From NCBI GenBank assembly GCA_035714225.1, contig DASTMK010000250.1:1-8109 (forward strand): a stretch of DNA of 8,109 bases, in the 5' to 3' direction. A program made the translations under genes and the position numbers. Positions 1-5,505 of this stretch are shown here, one piece after another. Below the pieces are notes generated by a model. That model saw nothing but the letters and a program-made list of their open reading frames with translations. It had not been told where the DNA came from and made no database searches. Every line of letters starts with the position of its first letter. Position 1 is the stretch's first letter. The stretch is from CAADGY01 sp035714225 (GTDB taxonomy: Bacteria > Acidobacteriota > Terriglobia > Bryobacterales > Bryobacteraceae).

Positions 1-1
1 C

Positions 2-397
2 GGATCGCTGGCCGCCGTCACGCAGGTCCGTAATGAAGTCGCACAAACTGCACTGGCGGATCTGCTGGCCATCATGAAGGATTTGGGCAACACCCCGGCA
101 CCCGCCGCCGAGCTTGCAACTGCCAAGAACCTCCTGAGCGGGACTTTCGTTCTGAGCGTCGAGACCCAGCAGGGCCTTGCCGACCGGCTGGCCTCCGTGA
201 AACTGTACGGACTGCCGGACGACTACCTGGACAAGTATGTGACGCGCATACGGAGCGTTGAGCCGGCGCAGGTGCGCTCGATGGCGTCGAAATATATCGA
301 TGCGGGGGACTCCGCGCTGGTGGTGGTCGGCGACGCCTCGAAAATAGCAAAGGATCTCGAAAAACTCGGTAAATTCACGGTGGAAAAACCGCAATAA
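2..397 (+). CDS. M16 family zinc peptidase, C-terminal end (5' partial)
   Basis: The reading frame is open from the left edge, so only the last 131 residues are visible. They match the end of the C-terminal domain of M16 (pitrilysin/insulinase/processing-peptidase-like) proteins. An early segment reads AAVTQVRNEVAQTALADLL. It is followed by the helical section with an ELATAKNLLSG core, a QQGLADRLASVKLYGLPDDY stretch, a V-E-P-A-Q-V segment, and a final strand ALVVVGDASKI. This order is typical of M16 proteins, which degrade peptides in the periplasm and often work as two-domain or two-subunit clams. The zinc-binding HxxEH motif would lie in the missing N-terminal half, so I cannot tell whether this is the catalytic chain or an inactive partner chain. 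The TAA stop overlaps the start of the Nudix gene by one base, suggesting co-transcription. Family assignment is confident; substrate is unknown. Confidence 0.85.
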   Translation, partial: GSLAAVTQVRNEVAQTALADLLAIMKDLGNTPAPAAELATAKNLLSGTFVLSVETQQGLADRLASVKLYGLPDDYLDKYVTRIRSVEPAQVRSMASKYIDAGDSALVVVGDASKIAKDLEKLGKFTVEKPQ

Positions 398-921
398 TGA
401 AGCTTTTGTCTTCCAAAGAGAGATACCGCGCGAAAATTTTCCGAATAACACACGACAAAGCGGTGGACCCGGACGGCTTCACGATTGAGCGCGACATTGT
501 CCGGCACAGCGGCTCGGCGGTCATGATGGCGGTCGACGATAGGCGCCGGATTCTGCTGGTGCGGCAGTACCGCTTGCCCGCCCGTGCCACTCTGTGGGAA
601 TTGCCGGCCGGACGGCTTGATCCCGGCGAGAAACCACTGGACGCCGCGAAACGGGAACTGCGCGAAGAGACCGGCTATACCGCCAGGCGCTGGGAGAAGC
701 TGCTGGAGTTTTATCCAAGTCCCGGCTTCGTGGGGGAGAAGATGACCGTATTTCTGGCGCGAGAGTTGACCGCCGGACCATCCGAACAGATGGATGACGA
801 GCGCATCACGATGGAGTGGTTTACACCCAGCAAGCTCAACCGCATGGTCCGCCGTGGCGAAATCCTCGATGGCAAGACCATCGCGGGTTTTCTGGCCTGG
901 CGTCAGTGGAAGAGGGGATAA
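397..921 (+). CDS. Nudix hydrolase, ADP-ribose pyrophosphatase type
   Basis: A complete 174-residue Nudix protein. The Nudix box Gx5Ex7REUxEExGU is perfect at residues 72-94 (G72, E78, R86-E87, E90-E91, G93, Y94). It supplies the Mg2+-binding helix that cleaves nucleoside diphosphates linked to another group. Before it are the usual strands (AVMMAVDD, RILLVRQYR) and the WELPAG entry to the box. A proline lies 15 residues after the box (P109 in YPSPGF), the position used to recognise ADP-ribose pyrophosphatases. The likely reaction is therefore ADP-ribose to AMP plus ribose 5-phosphate in the cytoplasm. That substrate is inferred from the motif and not proven; other NDP-sugars are possible. 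The ATG shares its A with the TAA of the upstream peptidase gene, and the ribosome-binding site is weak (GGTGGA about 12 nt upstream), so translation probably depends on coupling. Length is normal for the family. Confidence 0.92.
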   Translation: MKLLSSKERYRAKIFRITHDKAVDPDGFTIERDIVRHSGSAVMMAVDDRRRILLVRQYRLPARATLWELPAGRLDPGEKPLDAAKRELREETGYTARRWEKLLEFYPSPGFVGEKMTVFLARELTAGPSEQMDDERITMEWFTPSKLNRMVRRGEILDGKTIAGFLAWRQWKRG

Positions 922-936
922 CGGCGATCCGAATTA

Positions 937-1131
937 TCAACGGGTGATGCGCTTTCCCCGCAGTTCCATGCACTTCAGACAGCGGCATCGCGGCGTATCG
1001 GGATTATGCTGTTTCCAGTACATTCCACCCGAATAGGATTCTCGCTTCAAGGCGTTGCGCCGGGCTCGTTCCGTTTTGAGAACAGCATCTGGAATCGTTG
1101 CCGGGTCGATGTCATTCGTCCAGCGTTTCAA
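937..1131 (-). CDS. Small Cys-cluster protein, TTG start, downstream of hicB
   Basis: A 64-residue ORF whose function I do not recognise. The frame continues further upstream, but that part only shadows hicB. The likely start is TTG at 1131-1129, preceded by GAGG (1144-1141) at 9 nt spacing and beginning 1 nt after the hicB stop. The sequence looks like a real protein: an acidic/aliphatic start (KRWTNDIDPATIPDAVL), a basic helix (RARRNALKR), an aromatic stretch (SYSGGMYWKQHN), then a C-terminal C-R-C-x-x-C cluster at residues 49, 51 and 54 inside a very basic tail. Three cysteines plus nearby His42 could hold a metal ion, but this is inference. Position and spacing suggest it is translated with hicB. 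It could instead be chance open frame in GC-rich DNA; a non-ATG start lowers certainty. Confidence 0.45.
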   Translation of the reverse strand: MKRWTNDIDPATIPDAVLKTERARRNALKRESYSGGMYWKQHNPDTPRCRCLKCMELRGKRITR

Positions 1132-1132
1132 A

Positions 1133-1348
1133 TCAAGCGACCTCGGCGTATTCGACCTGAGTGGTGGGTTCCGGGATTGGATCCCCATCCTCCCGCATGC
1201 CCTCCAGGTGAAACTCGATGGCTTCCCGGATATTGCGTCGTACTTCCTCCGGCGTATCACCGGTGGAGACGCAACCAGGCAGGTCGGGTACCGAGGCGCA
1301 GTAGTTGCTTCCCGGCACGCGCTCGATGATAACGGCATACTGTTTCAT
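1133..1348 (-). CDS. hicB: HicB-family antitoxin (short, COG1598-like)
   Basis: A complete 71-residue HicB-like protein. It shows the family core: a first strand MKQYAVIIERV, a second strand YCASVPDLPGCVSTGDT, then the helix EEVRRNIREAIEFHLEGM ending with the usual D-G-D-P-I-P-E-P. In HicAB systems this partial RNase H-like fold sits over the HicA mRNA interferase and blocks it. There is no C-terminal ribbon-helix-helix or helix-turn-helix, so direct DNA binding is unlikely for this short form. The ATG at 1348-1346 overlaps the TGA of the hicA remnant (ATGA), with AGGA (1359-1356) 7 nt upstream. That is the normal toxin-first order with translational coupling. Because the toxin gene looks broken, this antitoxin may be an orphan, possibly still guarding against other HicA toxins. 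Family assignment is firm; present function is not. Confidence 0.85.
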   Translation of the reverse strand: MKQYAVIIERVPGSNYCASVPDLPGCVSTGDTPEEVRRNIREAIEFHLEGMREDGDPIPEPTTQVEYAEVA

Positions 1349-1513
1349 CGTTTCTTCCTCTCAATTTGGGCTTGAGTCAAGATACTGCTGAGCAGCTTAG
1401 GCGTCAGGTCATCGCCAGGCTTTCCAGAAATGGTCACCCTCCCGCGTTTCACCGGGAAGTTAGACGGTGCATCCGCACGTAGACTGAAACCGTTCTCTAG
1501 GCCCCTCTATCAC
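1345..1513 (-). pseudogene. hicA: hicA mRNA interferase remnant (frameshifted)
   Basis: Reading the minus strand directly upstream of hicB gives a frame open from 1506 to the TGA at 1347-1345. It encodes LENGFSLR, then ADAPSNF, then RVTISGKPGDDLTPKLLSSI. This matches the HicA layout: a helix ending L-E-x-G-F-x-L, the R-x-x-G-S-H catalytic loop, a V-T-V-P/S strand, and the D-L-x-P-x-x-L-x-S-I-L helix. The frame is closed by TAG at 1509-1507 and has no ATG. Removing one G from the GGGG run (1505-1502) would join it to GTG-ATA-GAG at 1513 and yield VIEGLENGFSLR, the expected N-terminal helix. At the position of the catalytic G-S-H the sequence is P-S-N, so the histidine is replaced by asparagine (AAC, one base from CAC). 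Frame loss plus active-site loss suggest an inactive toxin gene. A sequencing error could explain the shift but not the substitution. Confidence 0.65.
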
Positions 1514-1569
1514 TCATGGAGATACCTGACACAGTAGCAGAAAATTGGCGAAATATAGTTCTAAATATC

Positions 1570-1595
1570 TTGAAAAAGATCTAAATTCCTATAAT
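1570..1595 (+). promoter_or_regulatory. Candidate sigma-70-type promoter of the three-gene exported cassette
   Basis: A perfect TATAAT lies at 1590-1595 with TTGAAA at 1570-1575. The spacer is only 14 nt, shorter than the preferred 16-18, so the -35 match may be fortuitous while the -10 looks real. It sits in a stretch that is 14/60 G or C by my count (1541-1600), unlike the GC-rich surroundings. Transcription would begin near 1602, leaving a leader of about 40 nt before the ATG at 1641. This placement argues against the longer frame starting at 1545. Confidence 0.45.
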
Positions 1596-1627
1596 CTAGA
1601 TGGCGTGAACCGAAATTCGTTGGGATT

Positions 1628-1632
1628 GGAGG
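1628..1632 (+). promoter_or_regulatory. Shine-Dalgarno site fixing the start of the first cassette gene
   Basis: GGAGG at 1628-1632 lies 8 nt before ATG 1641. It selects the start that immediately precedes a signal peptide, over the in-frame ATG at 1545. Confidence 0.7.
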
Positions 1633-1640
1633 ACAAACCG

Positions 1641-2606
1641 ATGTTGAGAATAGCCATTTTGGTGATATTTTTAACTGCCTTTGGCTTATTTGCACTGTCA
1701 GCGCAGGATGTCGTGCCTAACATCAGCCCTTTGCCTCTCTGGCTTGGGGACGGCCGCATCGCCGATGAATTAAAGGATCGCTTCGTATTCCTGGATCCCG
1801 TGACTAATGAGGTGGTCGTGCTAACGCCGTCCGATAACGCAGCCGGCCCGGCAAAGCAGCTGAGGTTCGAACTTCAGAACATGGCCTTGACCGTGGTGAG
1901 CACTACAGTGACGCAGCGGCAGGATGGGTTATACGCGTATGAATACAATATCCGGGTGGCGCCGGGCAGCCGGCGGCCTCTTCGGCAGTGGTCTTTGCTG
2001 CTTCCCGGGCTGGACTCGAAATTGTCGGCCGATGTCTCATCCCTCTGGCAGACGGAGACGGCACAGACGGATATGGTAGACCGTCTGGCGTCCAAACATG
2101 TGCCGTTGAAGTACCTTCACTTTAAGGTGAAACCCGGCTATGAAATGGCGGCTGGCGGGGCAGCCCTTGAAGTCCGGATTATCTCGAAGTATGCGCCAGG
2201 ATATGTGACGGCGTTCTCACGAAGCAAACCGGCTAAGGAACTCCCTCCGGCCGGAATGGCCGAACTGGCGAAGGACGTTGTGGACCAGATCGCGAAAGTA
2301 CTCGAGCCGGAATTCGACAGCCGCATGGAGTTGGTGATTGGGCCTCGATTTGACCGCGACACGCCCATGGCGACAGTCGCGTCCAGCTTCGATTTTGCGA
2401 TGCAGCATTTCACGGTGCGCGGTGACATGACTGACGCTTCCGAGTTCGCTAAATCGTGCACCGCCGCGATACGGTGGTATACCGAATCGGCGACCGAATC
2501 GATCAACGTTGCACCGCCCGCTCTGGATTGCACCACCAAGGCTCAGACACAGCGCGAGAAGGAAATCGCCCACGCGATGCGTCTGAGCCTGGTCCGTGAC
2601 CGCTGA
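1641..2606 (+). CDS. Exported protein of unknown function, paralogue of the third cassette gene
   Basis: A 321-residue protein I cannot assign to a named family. The N-terminus is a clear signal peptide: short basic start (MLR), hydrophobic core IAILVIFLTAFGLFAL, and a likely cleavage at SAQ-D near residue 22. The mature part is rich in beta-type segments (FVFLDPVTNEVVVL, LYAYEYNIRV, LHFKVKPGYEM, LEVRIISKY). A segment LVIGPRFD (231-238) precedes a helical C-terminal region ending REKEIAHAMRLSL. There are only two cysteines (273, 297) and no other membrane segment, so it is probably periplasmic or secreted. Several of these landmarks recur in the same order in the gene at 3489, including a C-terminal signature at identical residue numbers (303-317), so I take the two as old paralogues. 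It is followed after 31 nt by the metallopeptidase-like gene. No catalytic motif is evident; a binding, chaperone or structural role is as likely as an enzyme. Confidence 0.8.
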   Translation: MLRIAILVIFLTAFGLFALSAQDVVPNISPLPLWLGDGRIADELKDRFVFLDPVTNEVVVLTPSDNAAGPAKQLRFELQNMALTVVSTTVTQRQDGLYAYEYNIRVAPGSRRPLRQWSLLLPGLDSKLSADVSSLWQTETAQTDMVDRLASKHVPLKYLHFKVKPGYEMAAGGAALEVRIISKYAPGYVTAFSRSKPAKELPPAGMAELAKDVVDQIAKVLEPEFDSRMELVIGPRFDRDTPMATVASSFDFAMQHFTVRGDMTDASEFAKSCTAAIRWYTESATESINVAPPALDCTTKAQTQREKEIAHAMRLSLVRDR

Positions 2607-2637
2607 TGTTTGACATTGGCTAAGAAAGGAGACACAA

Positions 2638-3492
2638 ATGCCACGAATGCTCATGCTTGCACTCGCCGCTTTGTCTGGCTGCGGCATAGTTGGGGCGCAG
2701 ACGTACAACAAGTTCTACACGCCGGGATCCGGTTGGGACACATACTGGGCGTACTGCCAGGGGCTGAACACGGGCCAGATCGTCTACAACTGCCCCCTGA
2801 TGATCGAAACGGCAAATTACCCGGGAACCAACGCGCACTACCACTACAACCCTCCCGCGTACGTCAGCAACATGATTTGCGTGCGCCGTGAGCAGCAGTG
2901 CTCGCCGTATAGCGGAACTCGAATCTATGGGAACACGAGCAGCTTCGGGAGCGTGCCGTTTGATCTGTATCCCGGGCAGGTGGGCCAGGCGGAGCGGGTC
3001 GCTGCCACCGCCACGGAAACCGGTAAGGGCAACTATCTGGATTACGTTGTGGGCTACAAGGACATCTACTGGAATGACCACCCGGAGATCTGGCAGCAAG
3101 TCGGCGGAAGTACGACGAACCACGGCGACAATCAATACAATCACTGGATGAAGAGCGCGCCGGCGTATCGGCTCTACGACTGCACACTGGAGTATCTCGC
3201 CACTTTCCAACAGCAGAAGATCTGCACGAACGACATGTCCCTGCCGTTCGGAGGCGTGTTCGACCTTAACAACAACTGGTATCAACCACACACATTTCAC
3301 CGGAAGGGAGATTCCGTCGACATTCCCACTACCGCAGCGAACCAGTGCCCGAGCTACAAGGTGCCGGATGCGAATGCGCCAGTGTTCCTGAATATGTGCA
3401 TTAACAAACACCAGGCGATGCCGGTGCAAGGGAACTGTGGCGGGTCTTGCATCGAATCCAACCACATTCACTTCCGGTGGAATGTGCCATGA
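2638..3492 (+). CDS. Exported Cys-rich protein with LAS/M15-type zinc peptidase motifs
   Basis: A 284-residue protein. The start ATG has AAAGGAG (2625-2631) 6 nt upstream. Residues 1-20 form an export signal, either signal peptidase I cleavage at VGA-Q or a lipoprotein signal, since LSGC at 12-15 fits a lipobox. The C-terminal quarter carries T219-x-H221-x-x-G224-x-S226-x-D228, matching the SxHxxGxAxD zinc-site motif of the LAS superfamily (M15 D-Ala-D-Ala peptidases, MepA, hedgehog). About 45 residues later comes E273-x-x-H276-x-H278, matching the closing ExxH or HxH element. All three zinc ligands and a catalytic Glu are thus present. The N-terminal two-thirds is not recognised; it is rich in Tyr, Asn and Gly with conserved-looking patches (GDNQYNHW at 163-170, LPFGGVFDL at 202-210). 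Ten cysteines besides C15 suggest disulfides outside the cytoplasm. Peptidoglycan or peptide cleavage is inferred. The stop overlaps the next gene by ATGA. Confidence 0.8.
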   Translation: MPRMLMLALAALSGCGIVGAQTYNKFYTPGSGWDTYWAYCQGLNTGQIVYNCPLMIETANYPGTNAHYHYNPPAYVSNMICVRREQQCSPYSGTRIYGNTSSFGSVPFDLYPGQVGQAERVAATATETGKGNYLDYVVGYKDIYWNDHPEIWQQVGGSTTNHGDNQYNHWMKSAPAYRLYDCTLEYLATFQQQKICTNDMSLPFGGVFDLNNNWYQPHTFHRKGDSVDIPTTAANQCPSYKVPDANAPVFLNMCINKHQAMPVQGNCGGSCIESNHIHFRWNVP

Positions 3493-4460
3493 CATACGCG
3501 GCGATTCTGATTCCCTTGTTGCCGCTGGCCGGCGCGCTGTTCGGCCAGCCGGCATACTTTGAGTCCGAACCGCCCGCGCCCGTGTGGCAGCCCTCGATGG
3601 AGACCGATGCGCGCTACCACGGGCAGCACGTTTTCTTATCGCCGGACCACACGGAGATTATCCTCCGGTACTCGCAGCCAGGCGAAACCGGCCCCAAGCG
3701 GATGGTCCTCCGGGTGCGCATCAAAAACCGGATCGCTCCCGAAATCAAGGTGGACGTATCCCGGGGGCCGGGGGGTGGCTACGTCTATCGTTACGCGGTG
3801 ACCAATGCCGCGTCCGCGAGCGACACCATCTGGACTTTCGGAGTCGTGGTGCCAGTTGAACTGCCGCAGTCCCCGCTGCGCAGGGAAAGCTGGATCGGGC
3901 CGTCGATCGGTGTAGGACTACCCTCGGCGGTCCAGATCCTGGCCCCCGGCCATCCGGCGGGACGGCTCGCCATCTGGTTCCCCCACTTGGCCCAAGGCGG
4001 GCGGGCGATTTCCCCGGGCGGAACGGAGAACGGATTCATCCTCGAAACGAGCTACCGTCCCGGTTTTACGACGTCGCAACTGTCCGACTCAGCGGATCGG
4101 CTAGCGGAATGGCCGCATACGGATGAGCACTGGCCGGATGAGGTTGCGAGCCAACTGGACGGCGTGCTGCGTTGGGTCCTGTCCGGAAGGAGCTACGTGA
4201 CGATTGGTCCTGTCTTCGCGCCGGACGAGACGCCCGAAGTTGTAGCCCGGCGTCTAAAGGAGGCTCTTGACTTGCTGGAGCAGGGAAAGGTCATCGATCC
4301 CGGTTCACCGTTCATCAGCGGCGTCCACACCCTTCTCGACAGGATCCAGGCAGTGGGGATAGAGGGCGCCGGTCCGATAGAGAGCAGTCCATCTACCAGG
4401 CGCGAGCGCGAACTGGCGGACGTCTTGCGGCTCAGCCTGGGGATCGGCGCGCTACAGTGA
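3489..4460 (+). CDS. Exported protein of unknown function, paralogue of the first cassette gene
   Basis: A 323-residue protein with no family I can name. I chose the ATG at 3489, which overlaps the preceding TGA as ATGA, over the in-frame ATG at 3447 because it begins directly with a hydrophobic leader (YAAILIPLLPLAGALFG) and a plausible cleavage at FGQ-P near residue 20. The leader lacks a basic residue, so export is somewhat less certain than for the first gene. The mature region shows HVFLSPDHTEIIL (47-59), GGYVYRYAV (96-104), YVTIGPVF (236-243) and a C-terminal RRERELADVLRLSLG (304-318). These align in order with landmarks of the 1641 gene, yet overall identity looks low. The mature protein has no cysteine. 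Coupling to the metallopeptidase gene suggests the three act together, for example as partner, inhibitor or substrate-presenting proteins, but that is inference. Confidence 0.8.
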   Translation: MTYAAILIPLLPLAGALFGQPAYFESEPPAPVWQPSMETDARYHGQHVFLSPDHTEIILRYSQPGETGPKRMVLRVRIKNRIAPEIKVDVSRGPGGGYVYRYAVTNAASASDTIWTFGVVVPVELPQSPLRRESWIGPSIGVGLPSAVQILAPGHPAGRLAIWFPHLAQGGRAISPGGTENGFILETSYRPGFTTSQLSDSADRLAEWPHTDEHWPDEVASQLDGVLRWVLSGRSYVTIGPVFAPDETPEVVARRLKEALDLLEQGKVIDPGSPFISGVHTLLDRIQAVGIEGAGPIESSPSTRRERELADVLRLSLGIGALQ

Positions 4461-4571
4461 ATAGTCGCCGCCGTGCTGCACGCCTCTATCAACTCAGGCG
4501 CGACAGCCAATCCGGCATCAGAACGGCAAGGAAGTCTCAAATCTCAACGAGTCCGGCGCGGGGCATCGTAG

Positions 4572-5396
4572 CTACTTCCATCCCGTTTCCACCGCTGCAC
4601 GGATTCCTTCTCGATAGGAAGGGTATCGCAACACCACACCAAGCAGCCGCCGGATAGCTTCTCCGTTTACGCGGCGATCCGCGCGGCGCGACTCGTGCAG
4701 AGAATCCGAATCGGACCGGGGCGGCATCGGCAATCCAAACAGCTCTGAACAATAGCGGGCGGCTTCTTCCGATGTGCAAGGCTCGTGGTCCGCCACCGGC
4801 CATGCTCCGGTTATGTCCGACAGGAGCCCGGCTACGACGAGAGCCGCAAGATCTTCCACGTGAATGCGGCTGATGAAATTTGAGCCGCTACCTGGTAGGC
4901 GATACGTCCCGGCCTTCATCGAGATATGCACTCCACGGTCCGGTCCGTAAATGGCAGGCGAGCGAAGAATCAGAGATGGCCAGGGGCCGGCTTCCACCGC
5001 GGCTTCGGCTTGTGCACGTAACCGCTCGCGATCCGTGCGCGGCGCCGGTTTGGTATTTTCATCCACCTGCTGCGTTTCGCCGTAAACGCCCGTCGTCGAG
5101 ATATAGACCACTTTTGCCGGCCTTGTCCCGAGTTTTTGAACAAGCACCTTCGTGGGGTCCAGGTTGCCTACCGACGGAATAGAATCGATCACCAAAGCAT
5201 TCTCCGGCACCTCAAGCGCCGCGACGGTTTTGGGCTCCAGCACCTCCAGACGCAGGACCCGGGCGCCGGCGCGGGCGAGGCCCACAAGCTTCACCGGATC
5301 GCGCGTGGTCGCGGTGACACGAAACCCTTTCTCCAGCAGGGTCCGCGCCGCGCGTCTTCCCGTGTAGCCGCAACCCAGAATGAGCACTTCGTTCAA
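4572..5396 (-). CDS. Atypical SDR, NAD(P)-dependent epimerase-like (YeeZ type)
   Basis: A 274-residue cytoplasmic Rossmann-fold protein. The dinucleotide-binding loop G8-C-G-Y-T-G-R14 follows the first strand VLIL. STTGVYG (100-106) supplies the Ser/Thr-Tyr of the extended SDR active site. RSPAIYGP (145-152) and the ISRIHVEDLA segment (175-184) match NAD-dependent epimerase/dehydratase proteins, and the end (RYPSYREG) is typical of the YeeZ-like group. The usual YxxxK is missing: Y105 is followed by Q109, and no other YxxxK is present, so the catalytic lysine is absent as in other atypical SDRs. The substrate is unknown, possibly a nucleotide sugar, or the protein may be non-catalytic. The start is TTG (5396-5394) with GGAGG at 5411-5407, 10 nt upstream; no in-frame ATG is better placed. 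It is transcribed divergently from the dehydrogenase gene and converges with the exported cassette. Confidence 0.85.
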   Translation of the reverse strand: MNEVLILGCGYTGRRAARTLLEKGFRVTATTRDPVKLVGLARAGARVLRLEVLEPKTVAALEVPENALVIDSIPSVGNLDPTKVLVQKLGTRPAKVVYISTTGVYGETQQVDENTKPAPRTDRERLRAQAEAAVEAGPWPSLILRSPAIYGPDRGVHISMKAGTYRLPGSGSNFISRIHVEDLAALVVAGLLSDITGAWPVADHEPCTSEEAARYCSELFGLPMPPRSDSDSLHESRRADRRVNGEAIRRLLGVVLRYPSYREGIRAAVETGWK

Positions 5397-5406
5397 ATGT
5401 TCCAGA

Positions 5407-5411
5407 CCTCC
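5407..5411 (-). promoter_or_regulatory. Shine-Dalgarno site supporting the TTG start of the SDR gene
   Basis: GGAGG on the minus strand lies 10 nt before TTG 5396-5394 and is the main reason for accepting a non-ATG start. The protein's first Rossmann strand follows within two residues. Confidence 0.6.
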
Positions 5412-5459
5412 AGTATCGGACCAGTTGCGCTAAAGTGTGGGGAGGTATTCGACGGAGCC

Positions 5460-5477
5460 GCGCTCGTCAGTGAGCGC
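5460..5477. repeat. Short inverted repeat upstream of the dehydrogenase gene
   Basis: GCGCTC (5460-5465) and GAGCGC (5472-5477) form a perfect 6-bp inverted repeat with a 6-nt gap, in the 109-nt space between the divergent SDR and Gfo/Idh/MocA genes. It could be an operator half-site pair or a small leader hairpin ahead of the AAAGGA at 5488-5493. It is short enough to arise by chance in GC-rich DNA. No T-run follows, so it is not a terminator. Confidence 0.25.
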
Positions 5478-5505
5478 TGATATACCGAAAGGATCTTGCC
5501 AGATT

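Noticed and set aside
1006..1329. 107-aa open frame on the plus strand across the hic region
   Set aside because: It overlaps hicB and the small Cys-cluster ORF on the other strand, and its product is low-complexity Pro/Arg-rich without a ribosome-binding site of note.
1545..1640. N-terminal extension of the first cassette gene to an upstream ATG
   Set aside because: The extension runs through the AT-rich promoter-like stretch, would bury the signal peptide behind 32 polar residues, and the ATG at 1641 has a much better ribosome-binding site.
2620..3555. 311-aa open frame on the minus strand
   Set aside because: It is antisense to the whole metallopeptidase-like gene, which has a signal peptide, ribosome-binding site and zinc motifs. 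The minus product is Val/Arg-rich with no recognisable domain, as expected for the complement of a GC-rich gene.
4461..4571. Possible bidirectional terminator between the convergent cassette and SDR genes
   Set aside because: I looked for a GC-rich hairpin with a T-run on either strand and found none strong enough to call.
5437..5505. GTG-initiated extension of the Gfo/Idh/MocA gene
   Set aside because: The added 23 residues have no family counterpart, and the Rossmann fold begins immediately after ATG 5506.
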